Translations under genes and position numbers: made by a program
Shown: in pieces, positions 43,887 through 52,321 of the stretch
Layout: each line of letters begins with the position of its first letter
Position numbering within the stretch: the first letter of the stretch is position 1
From: CAZIPE01 sp964541305
GTDB taxonomy: Bacteria; Patescibacteriota; Saccharimonadia; Saccharimonadales; UBA7683
Direction of reading: 5' to 3'
NCBI GenBank assembly: GCA_964541305.1
Contig: CAZIPE010000003.1
Location: 7,408-71,407, forward strand
Length of the DNA: 64,000 nucleotides
The notes under the pieces: generated by a model
Database searches by the model: none
What the model saw: only the letters and a program-made list of their open reading frames with translations
Told to the model about the DNA's origin: nothing

Positions 43887-45151
43887 TCGCGCTAGTTGAT
43901 TGTAACAACTTCTTCGTGAGCTGCGAGCGTTTATTTCGGCCTGATCTCACGAAAGTGCCCGTTGCTGTTCTTTCGAATAATGATGGTTGTGTTGTTGCTC
44001 GCAGTAACGAGGTAAAGGCACTCGGTGTGCCAATGGGAGTGCCGCATTTTCAGGTGCGCGATATTTTCAAAAAAAATAACGTGACGCTGTTTTCTAGTAA
44101 TTTCGGGCTGTATAGTAATATATCGCAGCGGATTATTGATCAACTTCGACAATTTTCTCCACGAATAGAAGTGTATTCAATTGACGAAGCATTTTTGAGC
44201 CTCGATGACCTTACGATTACCGACTACGGTACATGGGCGCAAAACATTAGGAACGCCATCGCCAAAAACATTGGGATGCCGGTTTCGGTGGGCGTTGCCC
44301 CTACAAAAACACTGGCCAAGCTGGCAAGCGAATATGCTAAAAAGCATTCTGAAACGTGTGTAATTAATCCTGATGTGCAATCTGAATCGTACCAAAAAAT
44401 TCTTCAGCACACGGCTGTAGCGGATATTTGGGGAATTGGGCACCAGCTTTCCAAAAAGCTAGTTTCAGCAGGTGTGCGAGATGCCTGGGCGCTCACCCAG
44501 GTCAGCAAGCAGTGGTTACACCAGCAAATGGGAGTGAATGGTGAGCGGTTGCAAAAAGAGCTGAAGGGCGAGGCCGTCTATCAGTTAGAAGATCTGAAAA
44601 AGCCACAAAAAAGTGTTATTGCCTCTCGATCATTCGGTCATACAGTGAGCAATCAGTACGAACTCGATGTGTCAGTGGCATCTTTTGCCACCCAAGCAGC
44701 CGCTCGCTTACGAAAGTTTAACCAAGTGCCGGGTTTGTTCGGTGTGTATCTTCGATATCGTGATGCCGAAGGGGTGACCAAGGGTCAGTCTGCGGTTATG
44801 GAGCTAGCACCTCATTCAAATGACACAAGCGAGCTAGTCCAAACAGCACTGACCTTGCTTAACTCACTTTATTTACCCGAAGTGGACTATAAAAAATCGG
44901 GTGTCTTTGCCTATCATCTTTCATCGGCCGATAGGGTTCAGCAGAGTCTTATTGATACAAAAACACCTTTTCAGCGAGAAAGAAAGCAAAAACTCATGAA
45001 AACAATAGATAACATTAATGCTCGGTTCGGTGCCTCAACGGTGCATGTGGGCACTATTGACGCCCGCCAAACTCAGTGGCAAGGAAAGCGAGAGCTTGTG
45101 AGTCCATCTTACACTACCAGCTGGGCTCAACTGCCAAAAGTGTACGCGTAA
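43883..45151 (+). CDS. umuC: Y-family DNA polymerase UmuC (Pol V catalytic subunit)
   Basis: 422 residues. Translesion polymerase: ALVDCNNFFVSCERLFRPDL (first catalytic Asp), VAVLSNNDGCVVARSNEVKA, YSIDEAFLSL (Asp-Glu pair), PVSVGVAPTKTLAKLASEYA and the helix-hairpin-helix DIWGIGHQLSKKL, then the C-terminal UmuC region. Full length. Coupled to the UmuD'-like gene. Confidence 0.97.
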   Translation: MIALVDCNNFFVSCERLFRPDLTKVPVAVLSNNDGCVVARSNEVKALGVPMGVPHFQVRDIFKKNNVTLFSSNFGLYSNISQRIIDQLRQFSPRIEVYSIDEAFLSLDDLTITDYGTWAQNIRNAIAKNIGMPVSVGVAPTKTLAKLASEYAKKHSETCVINPDVQSESYQKILQHTAVADIWGIGHQLSKKLVSAGVRDAWALTQVSKQWLHQQMGVNGERLQKELKGEAVYQLEDLKKPQKSVIASRSFGHTVSNQYELDVSVASFATQAAARLRKFNQVPGLFGVYLRYRDAEGVTKGQSAVMELAPHSNDTSELVQTALTLLNSLYLPEVDYKKSGVFAYHLSSADRVQQSLIDTKTPFQRERKQKLMKTIDNINARFGASTVHVGTIDARQTQWQGKRELVSPSYTTSWAQLPKVYA

Positions 45152-45248
45152 AATTTGGCTTTTCTTATCTGTTATGCTATAGTTTTTTAGTCATTGTTCC
45201 GATTTGAAAATTGCTTATTGTAAATTGATGATTGGAGCATAGCGACTA

Positions 45249-45323
45249 GGTCCCATCGTCTAATGGTTAGGACACCAGGTTTTCATCCTGGCAATCGGAG
45301 TTCGATTCTCCGTGGGATCACCA
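45249..45323 (+). tRNA. tRNA-Glu (anticodon TTC)
   Basis: Acceptor GGTCCCA/TGGGATC, D-arm TCGTCTAATGGTTAGGAC, anticodon stem CCAGG, loop TTTTCAT, CCTGG, T-arm CGGAGTTCGATTCTCCG, encoded CCA. Its 3' part overlaps the end of the recombinase gene on the other strand by 41 nt. Confidence 0.96.
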
Positions 45324-46989
45324 AAGGAAACTGAGTGACGCTAATGGCCATGAACACCGGATGCACTCCCGTAAAAAGGGGTGCATTTTGGTTTCGGAAA
45401 GCTAAATCGTTATAGGTTGGAAAGTTCTTGAATAATAATCCGAAAAGTTGTGCTTTTTTACTGTCACTCCTCTGTTGAGCAATAGTATTTCCGATGTTTT
45501 CGGAAAACTTCTTAACCCGTGCAATGACGGTGTCTATATCCATTGGTTTCTTGTGCTCCATAGTTGTCCTTTCTAGTGCCAGAAGCTTAATTTGTTTATC
45601 TATATCCTCCAGTTCCTCATTTACATACTTCCGAGCTGAAGGAGCGATAGTAGTGAAGCTTTTCGTTAGGTCTTTAGCCTGCTGTTCAAGCGTAGCAATA
45701 CGACTATTTACTGCACTTGTTTGTGCCTGATAGTTTGCAACGTGGCGTTCATATTTCTTATGAATGCTTTCAAATACTTTATCGATACGTTCTTGGGAGA
45801 ATACCATACCGTCAATGAAGCTGTATACCTGGGCTTCCAAATCCGCTTTACTTACTCGAAAGGTGTGGCCTCGTTTGTCGCAGTGGTAGTAGGAATAGTA
45901 TTTGCCAGTTTTGCCGCGTGAAGAGCTGCCTGAGAGCGGTTTACGACACTGCGGGCACATAACGTAGTGTTTAAACGCGAAGTCGTTGTTGCGGGCTCCA
46001 TGCTTGGTGGCGTGCTGCGGGGCTATGGTGTCCGAAATAGCAATCTTATTACCTGGCATTTCAACAATAGTCCGTTTACCTTTATTAGCTCGGTTAAAGA
46101 GCTCGATTGATACCAGGCCATCGAACATACACTTTACTGGCTCACCATTTGTCCACTTCTCAACGTTGACGCCTGCGTAGATGGGATTACGTACCATTTT
46201 CCAAAGCTTCTTATCATTTAAAAGTACGCCTTCGGTTTTTCCAACAATGCGGTTTCTATCGGTCTTTGAACGACGGTATTTTCCGCGGCCACGATAGCCA
46301 AGCGTATTGAGCCTAGCGGCTATTTCTTTATCGGTAAATTGTCCACTAGCTCTGAGCCCGAATAGTTTAATCAGAAAAAGTGATTCTTTGGGATGGGGCT
46401 TAAGAATAGTTCGCTTTCCATGTTGAGTTTCTACTTTTTCGCTGATAAAACCGTATGGGGGACGACGCATCCAGTAACCCATTTGGGTATAACGAATTTC
46501 TGCACCAATCACACGACTTAAAATGTCACGGACTTCGTCTTTAGAGCGTTCAGCTTCAAGCATCTCAGACTTACGACTTGGCGAATAGGTGCTCCATGTA
46601 TAGCTCTGACCGAGATGCTCTAGTGTATTAACCTGCTCTTGGCTAATGACTCCATAGGTGTCAATGAGCGTGATGCTACAGGCCTCTAACTGAGTTTTGA
46701 GCAGATCGTAGGATAATGAGCCACCTCGAGTAAATCGGTCAATTGACTTAATTATAAATAGGTCAACCTGATTGTTTGAATCCTTACAATAGTTAATAGC
46801 TTCCTGCATTGGTTGCTGTTCTTTGCTGGCCGACTCCATAAAGACAAAATACTTCTTGATGGTAATGTTCTTATTCTTAGCAAAGCGTTCGATGTATTCT
46901 TTTTGTGCTTCAGGTGAGTCACCATCTCGACCTTGTTTTGTGGTTGATACACGAATTGCCGCCACCGCATTTTTACTTGCTGGGTTCAT
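45283..46989 (-). CDS. Large serine recombinase (resolvase/integrase with zinc ribbon)
   Basis: 568 residues from ATG 46989 (AGGAG upstream). Catalytic domain with Ser in AAIRVSTTKQGRDGD and DLFIIKSIDRFTRGG, recombinase domain (PPYGFISEK... KESLFLIKLFGLRASG, VLLNDKKLWKMVRNPIYAG), zinc ribbon (YVMCPQCRKPLSG ... YYHCDKRGH) and a coiled coil typical of large serine integrases. The last ~13 codons are read from within tRNA-Glu, which places one edge of the inserted element at the tRNA. It would integrate and excise the island. Confidence 0.93.
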   Translation of the reverse strand: MNPASKNAVAAIRVSTTKQGRDGDSPEAQKEYIERFAKNKNITIKKYFVFMESASKEQQPMQEAINYCKDSNNQVDLFIIKSIDRFTRGGSLSYDLLKTQLEACSITLIDTYGVISQEQVNTLEHLGQSYTWSTYSPSRKSEMLEAERSKDEVRDILSRVIGAEIRYTQMGYWMRRPPYGFISEKVETQHGKRTILKPHPKESLFLIKLFGLRASGQFTDKEIAARLNTLGYRGRGKYRRSKTDRNRIVGKTEGVLLNDKKLWKMVRNPIYAGVNVEKWTNGEPVKCMFDGLVSIELFNRANKGKRTIVEMPGNKIAISDTIAPQHATKHGARNNDFAFKHYVMCPQCRKPLSGSSSRGKTGKYYSYYHCDKRGHTFRVSKADLEAQVYSFIDGMVFSQERIDKVFESIHKKYERHVANYQAQTSAVNSRIATLEQQAKDLTKSFTTIAPSARKYVNEELEDIDKQIKLLALERTTMEHKKPMDIDTVIARVKKFSENIGNTIAQQRSDSKKAQLFGLLFKNFPTYNDLAFRNQNAPLFTGVHPVFMAISVTQFPLVIPRRIELRLPG

Positions 46990-47104
46990 CGTGATGCTCC
47001 TCAAGTGCCATTTCAAGCAGTAGGTCAGCGAGTAGCTCGATGCGTTCCTCTTCAGATAGCAGAACGCCGTCTGCCTGTTCCCGTAGTTTACTTGAATCAA
47101 TCAT
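46973..47104 (-). CDS. 43-residue acidic protein upstream of the recombinase
   Basis: ATG 47104, stop at 46973-46975. Translation starts MIDSSKLREQADGVLLSEEE and continues as an acidic helix (RIELLADLLLEMALEEHHDE). It overlaps the recombinase start by 17 nt and contains its ribosome-binding site, so it could couple or regulate recombinase translation. It is not an obvious shadow of another gene. Confidence 0.5.
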   Translation of the reverse strand: MIDSSKLREQADGVLLSEEERIELLADLLLEMALEEHHDEPSK

Positions 47105-47197
47105 CGTGTACCCTCTAAACTATTGATTATAGTTATAGTTTACTATAGCTAATATCTATAGTTCAAGTGCGATATATCACAATGTGGCATTTCTGTG

Positions 47198-47219
47198 GAT
47201 ATCTTACCGGTAAGATATC
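47198..47219. promoter_or_regulatory. Perfect 22-bp palindrome, candidate operator
   Basis: GATATCTTACC followed by its exact reverse complement. It lies between the divergent recombinase unit and the replication-relaxation gene. A second inverted repeat, CTTATAC-TAC-GTATAAG, lies at ~47271-47287 around the promoter of the latter gene. Likely binding sites of an element-encoded regulator. Confidence 0.55.
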
Positions 47220-47296
47220 TATATACTAATATAAGATCTGTTAGTACTTATATCTTTTGTTATATAATTACTTATACTACGTATAAGGGAATATAC

Positions 47297-48040
47297 ATGA
47301 GTCAAGCACCAACCTATCGTCGACCACTCAATACCAACCAACTGGCTATCTTAAATACGCTCTATAAATTTCGCTTTACTACCGCTGCACTGCTGACTGA
47401 AAACCAAAACGCGAACAATCTTCGTGTTATCTCAAATAGACTCAAAATACTCGTAGACCAAGACTACATTGGCATGAACTATGACAGCAGCTACAGAATT
47501 AAAGGCCAGCCCGCGACATACTACCTGAAGACTGGTGGGATCAGGTATTTGCGAGCGCAGGACTATAGCAATGAATCGGCATTGCGGAGCATTTACCACG
47601 ATAAGCGAGCGACGCCAAGCCAGATCTCTCACCGACTGCACGTCTTTAAGGTCTATGTGCAGCTTAAAAACACATATCCAGGTAGATTTAAATTTTACAG
47701 CAAGACTGAACTTATGAGCAAAGACTATGTTCCCAAAACCAAACCCGACGCTTACCTGATAGATATTCAGACTAGCCAGCATTATTTCATGGACTACCTG
47801 GAAGATACAGCCAGCTTCTGGACACTCCGAAAGACAATACGGCGCTATATTACCTACACCGAACTCGGTATCTGGCAGAAATATAAACCGCATACACCTC
47901 ATCCAAATGTTTTACTTATATGTGAATCGTCTAAACTTAGCAAGAAAGTAAAGACCTTGATTAGTAGAGAGCTAGATAGTAGCTATGTTGACCTAGGCAT
48001 ACACATTAAACAAGTGGACAAGCTAGATCAATTGATGTAA
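47297..48040 (+). CDS. Replication-relaxation family protein
   Basis: 247 residues from ATG 47297. An N-terminal winged-helix part (LNTNQLAILNTLYKFRFTTA, ISNRLKILVDQDYIGM, PATYYLKTGGIRYLRAQ) and a nuclease-like second half (KPDAYLIDIQTSQHYFMDYL) match the replication-relaxation proteins that occur on plasmids and integrative elements next to mobilisation genes. They are thought to relax or open DNA at replication start. Supports mobility of the island. Confidence 0.8.
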   Translation: MSQAPTYRRPLNTNQLAILNTLYKFRFTTAALLTENQNANNLRVISNRLKILVDQDYIGMNYDSSYRIKGQPATYYLKTGGIRYLRAQDYSNESALRSIYHDKRATPSQISHRLHVFKVYVQLKNTYPGRFKFYSKTELMSKDYVPKTKPDAYLIDIQTSQHYFMDYLEDTASFWTLRKTIRRYITYTELGIWQKYKPHTPHPNVLLICESSKLSKKVKTLISRELDSSYVDLGIHIKQVDKLDQLM

Positions 48041-48293
48041 CAGTTCGATTCTTCAGATATGTTTCTACCACACTGTCAGGCACTAGTATTTGACAAGATT
48101 GCGGATCTGGCTCAGGAAGTTGGTATAGCACTGCTTGAGCTTTATTTTCCTTACCCCGAATGCGAGTGTCAAGATACCACCCACCATCATCTAGACGGTA
48201 GGTTAACCCGACAATATTTGGTCGGCCAAATGCTTGCTCCCAATCCTCCTGAGTTGGTGGGAGCTCGTTTGGCCATAATGTTTCGTTATTCAC
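48006..48293 (-). CDS. Small protein of unknown function
   Basis: 95 residues from GTG 48293, with AAGGAG 6 nt upstream. Acidic, no motif recognised. The 3' end overlaps the convergent replication-relaxation gene by 35 nt. It follows the TrpR-like gene at 48377 on the same strand. Confidence 0.55.
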   Translation of the reverse strand: MNNETLWPNELPPTQEDWEQAFGRPNIVGLTYRLDDGGWYLDTRIRGKENKAQAVLYQLPEPDPQSCQILVPDSVVETYLKNRTVTSIDLACPLV

Positions 48294-48330
48294 TGGTTTC
48301 TCCTTAAAATTCAAATTAATTTCATAACTA

Positions 48331-48354
48331 AAAACGCCAGCGTCGTGCTGGCGT
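48331..48354 (-). terminator. Rho-independent terminator (minus strand)
   Basis: ACGCCAGC/GCTGGCGT stem with a 5-nt loop, followed by TTTTT on the minus strand; ends the transcript of the gene at 48377. Confidence 0.8.
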
Positions 48355-48376
48355 CTATATTCTTTAAGAAGTTTAC

Positions 48377-48709
48377 TTACTCAGCACGCACTGGCGATAT
48401 ATGGCTATGATGTGTGTTAATCGTTTTTAATGCTGCTTGGTAACCATTACAACCATTCTGTAACCAATCACTGATACGAGCTACTGTTCTACTGCTGAGC
48501 TTCGTCTTAGCTACTATGTCGGTATAGGTACTACCAGCTTGTAGCATGCGAGCTGCTTCAAGACGGGCACTAATCTCAATGATTTCTTTTTTAGTCATCA
48601 CATCACGAAGGAAGTTTTGCATCGTTTTGGCATCATCAATAGCAGTAAGCGCCTCTGCTAACTGCTGTGCTAGTGGATTATCCCAAGTTTTCGCACTGTT
48701 ATCTTTCAT
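48377..48709 (-). CDS. TrpR/YerC-YecD family DNA-binding protein
   Basis: 110 residues. MQNFLRDVMTKKEIIEISAR followed by LEAARMLQAGSTYTDIVAKT and KLSSRTVARISDWL is the TrpR-like helix-turn-helix as in YerC/YecD. YerC/YecD members are thought to act as transcription regulators of unknown ligand. A second, truer TrpR homologue is at 52699. Confidence 0.85.
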   Translation of the reverse strand: MKDNSAKTWDNPLAQQLAEALTAIDDAKTMQNFLRDVMTKKEIIEISARLEAARMLQAGSTYTDIVAKTKLSSRTVARISDWLQNGCNGYQAALKTINTHHSHISPVRAE

Positions 48710-48817
48710 AACCTGAATACTTTATCAAAGTAAAGTGGATTTGTCAAGTCGTTTTAAGTTACCGAGACAAAACAGAGGTTAATTGCCCCTGTCTGAGCCT
48801 AAGCTAGTTAGATTACA

Positions 48818-49756
48818 CTAAAACCTAGCGACAAGTGCAAGGGTTTGCTTAGTTTTTCGCATTAAGTGATTCCAATTGCCGGTGAATGCACTATATTTTA
48901 ACCCATCCAATCCAATGTGAATTTGGTAGCAGAGCAGTCGTTTTTCAATATCAGGAACTTGTAAGCCGATTGCCTTGTAGTGTTTTAGTACCTCGTGCGT
49001 AATATCGATGTACTTCCACTGAGGGAACCATGACCAGTAATAGATGAGTAACGCAATGTCATAGAGGAAATCACCGTACATCGAGTTGCCCCAATCAATA
49101 ACTACTTCGATTTTGTCATCCTGAACCAGTACATTTCGATACAACAGGTCATTATGAATGAGGTGGCGTTCGTTTGGTACATCCTGGACGAGTGTTTTAA
49201 ATACGTTTCGTATTGTATCGAACGACTCTGCGCCGGTCGGAGAAGATTCTAGTTTCCTGCGCCAACCATGTATTCTACTTTGTGGTTCGTCATCAAGCCC
49301 ACTGAGGAGGGTTTGTTGCCAGGTTGTATGTTCTGCAACTCCTGTCGCTTCCCATCCACCGTAGCCTTCAGTATCTGAGATGTCTACAGTACGAATCTCG
49401 TCCAAGGTTGTAAGCAAACTCGGGAGAGTTCTTTGCATCTGCTCGCCATCGAGATCGTCGAGGAAAATGCCGTGGTTTCGTTCTGAAATTGCAAAGTAAC
49501 CACGAAGAGCCTCACCAATCTCGACAATCTGTGTGACATGAAGGGTAGGCGTCGCATAGCTCCCAATTTTTTGATCCTTCTCAAAGTCCTCCTTACTAGC
49601 AGCAAACCGAATGACATATTCTTTAGCATGTAAAGTGTACGCATAAGCAGCTGACCAATCGCCACCGTTCAAAGCTTCAACCTTCGTGGCTTGGTTTTGA
49701 AAATGATCTTTCAGAAAGCTTTTGGCTTCGTGGAGGGTAACAATATAATGCTTCAT
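48818..49756 (-). CDS. Aminoglycoside phosphotransferase (APH)-family kinase
   Basis: 312 residues. HLIHNDLLYRNVLVQDDKIE gives the catalytic HxDxxxxN and VVIDWGNSMYGDFLYD the metal-binding Asp, as in hygromycin-type phosphotransferases. The N-lobe has the ATP Lys region (KEYVIRFAASKED). It overlaps the ABC-F gene by 4 nt (ATGA), so both are in one operon under the attenuator at 51255-51381. Resistance is plausible by context but choline- or homoserine-type substrates cannot be excluded. Confidence 0.8.
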   Translation of the reverse strand: MKHYIVTLHEAKSFLKDHFQNQATKVEALNGGDWSAAYAYTLHAKEYVIRFAASKEDFEKDQKIGSYATPTLHVTQIVEIGEALRGYFAISERNHGIFLDDLDGEQMQRTLPSLLTTLDEIRTVDISDTEGYGGWEATGVAEHTTWQQTLLSGLDDEPQSRIHGWRRKLESSPTGAESFDTIRNVFKTLVQDVPNERHLIHNDLLYRNVLVQDDKIEVVIDWGNSMYGDFLYDIALLIYYWSWFPQWKYIDITHEVLKHYKAIGLQVPDIEKRLLCYQIHIGLDGLKYSAFTGNWNHLMRKTKQTLALVARF

Positions 49757-51240
49757 GATTCGTGTACCTTTCCGTATTGTAATGTAAGTGTTTTATCTAT
49801 TGATAACTGCTTCAGGAAGTAGGCGTCGTGAGAAGCGACCACTATCGCACCGTCGTAGTATTGCAGCGCAGTCTCAAGGTGCTCTTTTGTGGGTATATCG
49901 AGATGATTGGTTGGTTCATCCAGTATAAGTAGGTCGTTGCCAGCGAGCAATAGCTTGGTGAAGGCCAGCTTGGACTGTTGACCACGCGATAGTTCACTCG
50001 GCATCTTTTGGAGGCTCTGCGCATCTATTCCTAAACTCCGTGCTTGTCGGTAAATAGCTTCTTGTGCTGCGGATGTTCCCAGCAGATTCTCCAATGCCGA
50101 CTGTTCGTAGTTGATGCCATCAGTATCTTGCGAGAAGTAGCCAACTTTAACATCTTGACCGTATTCCACATTGCCCCGATCCGGCTGCAATTGGCCGGCC
50201 AGAATACGTAGTAACGTTGATTTGCCCGAACCATTCAAGCCTTTAAGATGCAGGTGAACGTTGCCCCTAACCTCTAGATGTATCTCGGTTAGAATCTTCT
50301 TGTTGCCAAACGACTTACCAATTTCATGAGCTTCAACAAGTAATTTGCCGGTATGGACGGATCCTTTTAGTTTGAATCCGTAGGTTTTATCGAACACTGG
50401 TCGCTCAACGTCGTCGAGCTTTTCTAATCTCGTTTCGAGACTCTTGGCTTGCTGTCCTAACTTAACAGAGACTCTGTTTTTAAAGAAGTCCCGCGCAAAC
50501 TTATCGTTATCGGGCCGCTTCATGTGTTCATGTACGTGTTTGGTTGCTTCTTTTTGGGCTACGATGGCTTTCTTGAGGCGTTTCTTTTCGTCCTGATTCT
50601 TTCGGTACTGTTCGAGTGCAGCTTGTTGCTCAAGCTCACGTTGTTCTTTGTAGAAATCATAGTTGCCACCGTACTGCTTCAGTGACCCGTTTCGAAGCTC
50701 AATCACTTTTGTGGCCACCGCGTTTATAAAGCGACGATCGTGACTGACGAATAACACGGCACCTTTGAAGTGTTTGACGAAGTCTTCTAACCACTGCAGC
50801 GCTTTAGTATCTAAGTTATTGGTTGGTTCGTCGAGTAGCAGTACGGTGGGTTCCGGATCCTGTGCAAGTACCTGGGCAATGGCGACACGAGTCTTTTGGC
50901 CACCACTTACGTCTTTTAGTACTGCACTGCTTGGCACATCGAGCCCGACCACATTTAAGGCATAGTCAATTCGCCAGGGCTCTATTGAACCAAAACTCGC
51001 GTACACAGTGCTCTCAAGGTCCGTCGGTTCTTGGGGTACATAGCCTACAACCTCGTGATTGTTCGTAATGTGACCGTCATCTGGTTTGATTTCGCCCAGG
51101 AGAAGTCTGAGTAGCGTCGTTTTACCAGCGCCATTCGCGCCAATAAGGGCAATAACCTCGCCAGCATTCACCGACAGGCTCACATCCTTGAGTACGGGGT
51201 GATCGTTATATGATTTAGTTATTTTTTGTAGATTAAGCAT
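49753..51240 (-). CDS. ABC-F ATPase, probable ribosome-protection protein
   Basis: 495 residues from ATG 51240 (GGAG 7 nt upstream). Two ABC domains without membrane part: GANGAGKTTLL ... VSGGQKTR ... VLLLDEPTNNLD and GLNGSGKSTLL ... LSRGQQSK ... LLILDEPTNHLD, joined by a charged interdomain linker (~residues 200-290), the ARD region that reaches the ribosome's peptidyl-transferase centre in resistance factors. The leader with a uORF and terminator supports an antibiotic-inducible resistance protein rather than a housekeeping EttA type. Confidence 0.92.
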   Translation of the reverse strand: MLNLQKITKSYNDHPVLKDVSLSVNAGEVIALIGANGAGKTTLLRLLLGEIKPDDGHITNNHEVVGYVPQEPTDLESTVYASFGSIEPWRIDYALNVVGLDVPSSAVLKDVSGGQKTRVAIAQVLAQDPEPTVLLLDEPTNNLDTKALQWLEDFVKHFKGAVLFVSHDRRFINAVATKVIELRNGSLKQYGGNYDFYKEQRELEQQAALEQYRKNQDEKKRLKKAIVAQKEATKHVHEHMKRPDNDKFARDFFKNRVSVKLGQQAKSLETRLEKLDDVERPVFDKTYGFKLKGSVHTGKLLVEAHEIGKSFGNKKILTEIHLEVRGNVHLHLKGLNGSGKSTLLRILAGQLQPDRGNVEYGQDVKVGYFSQDTDGINYEQSALENLLGTSAAQEAIYRQARSLGIDAQSLQKMPSELSRGQQSKLAFTKLLLAGNDLLILDEPTNHLDIPTKEHLETALQYYDGAIVVASHDAYFLKQLSIDKTLTLQYGKVHES

Positions 51241-51254
51241 AGTTTTCTCCAAGC

Positions 51255-51302
51255 AAAAAGCCGAGCGTTCGGGTGAGTGGTCACACCAGTGCTCGGCTTT
51301 TT
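51255..51302 (-). terminator. Attenuator terminator before the ABC-F gene
   Basis: A 12-bp stem (AAAAAGCCGAGC with GCTCGGCTTTTT) encloses a 24-nt loop that can fold further; on the minus strand it ends in TTTTT and stands 15 nt before the ABC-F start. It is positioned to stop transcription before the gene unless disrupted. Confidence 0.8.
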
Positions 51303-51354
51303 AGAAGGAATTAACAATTAGAAAAGAATCATACGAAAAAGACGCCCAGTGCGA

Positions 51355-51381
51355 CTACTTAACTCGTATTCTTCCAGCCAT
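51355..51381 (-). CDS. Leader peptide MAGRIRVK upstream of the ABC-F gene
   Basis: Eight codons from ATG 51381 to TAG, preceded by AAGGAG at good spacing. It lies 52 nt before the terminator. Drug-stalled ribosomes on such leader ORFs change RNA folding and allow read-through in known ABC-F and erm genes; here this is inferred. Confidence 0.65.
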   Translation of the reverse strand: MAGRIRVK

Positions 51382-51455
51382 GTATAAATCTCCTTAGTTG
51401 ATCTAACTTGATATTACCATAAGTTAAATAGGGTGTCAAATGATATAATAGTATA

Positions 51456-51557
51456 GGAGAGGGGTTAGGTTGTCAGCCGCCCCTTAAACGGCCCGGAGAG
51501 ATGCCGGTCATCTTCAAATTCTAAGGCCCGTCTGCCTAACAGCTGGACGGGCTTTTG
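51456..51557 (+). ncRNA. Candidate structured small RNA (~100 nt)
   Basis: TATAAT at 51444-51449 predicts a start near 51456. The transcript is GC-rich against its AT-rich flanks, contains AGGGG/CCCCT and CCGG-GAGAT-GCCGG pairings, a possible long-range GTTAGG/CCTAAC pair, and ends in a terminator, GCCCGTC/GACGGGC followed by TTTT (51526-51556). No open reading frame fits. I do not recognise an Rfam family. Confidence 0.6.
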
Positions 51558-51593
51558 TTGTGTTTGAGAGCACCATAAAAAACGGTATCGTAA

Positions 51594-52241
51594 CTAATTT
51601 GGCTCAAACTTCAAATATTCACCTTCACCCACCAACCCAACTTCCGAACCATTAACCTTTATAGCCATATTGTCGTCAAGCGCATACACAGTATACGGAG
51701 CATTCATTTTTACTATTCTTTCCTTAATGGCATTTTTACCTTTGAATTCATCGTATTTTGGACTATTCATATGTACTTGCAAGCCAAAGTCTACATAATG
51801 GAGACCGTCTAAAATTTCTTCTAGGTCATCAGTGTTAAATCGTAAGTCTGGCGTTGCAATATAGCTCCCTGCACTTGATCCCACATACACCCTGGTTTCT
51901 AATAGCTTTGGTAAGGCTTTTGTTAGTCCAGAGTTGTTGAAGCAGTGCATTAGATATGTAGTATCGCCCCCATTCACAAAGATAACGTCGCTATCTTCTA
52001 ATCGAGGTAGCCATACATCTTCTGACAAAGCAGATATATCAACAATATCTACTTGAGCCGCTCCCATGTTATTTAATTGAGTGAGCGTATTTATTGCCCA
52101 GCCTTTATCACCGGATTTTGGATTTAGTGCAGTTGGAATGAATGCAATTTTAATCTCGCTAACTGGCTTATCTACCAGCTTGATTAGCTCTTCGACCAAC
52201 GTCGAATTACGCAAGCCGCCGGATGTAAGAAGTAATTTCAT
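51594..52241 (-). CDS. Peptidase S51 (dipeptidase E) homologue
   Basis: 215 residues from ATG 52241, 6 nt after TATAGT; ATG 52247 would lie against the -10 box. LLLTSGGLRN, VIFVNGGDTTYLMHCF, the nucleophile in VYVGSSAGSYIA and LQVHMNSPKY match S51 with Ser in the canonical GxSAG setting, so this copy is more likely active than the one at 2716. Confidence 0.85.
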   Translation of the reverse strand: MKLLLTSGGLRNSTLVEELIKLVDKPVSEIKIAFIPTALNPKSGDKGWAINTLTQLNNMGAAQVDIVDISALSEDVWLPRLEDSDVIFVNGGDTTYLMHCFNNSGLTKALPKLLETRVYVGSSAGSYIATPDLRFNTDDLEEILDGLHYVDFGLQVHMNSPKYDEFKGKNAIKERIVKMNAPYTVYALDDNMAIKVNGSEVGLVGEGEYLKFEPN

Positions 52242-52277
52242 AGCCATACTATATCAAAAAGACGCTTTCGCGTCTTT

Positions 52278-52311
52278 TAAGCATAACCGGGATTGGAGGG
52301 CCATGGTGGAG
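52278..52311 (+). repeat. Dispersed ~31-34-bp element, copy A
   Basis: Begins TAAGCATAACCGGGATTGGA and ends GGTGGAG, right after a GACGC-TTTC-GCGTC-TTTT hairpin. Diverged copies are at 55857 and 57304. Confidence 0.55.
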
Positions 52312-52321
52312 TTAGTTACAA

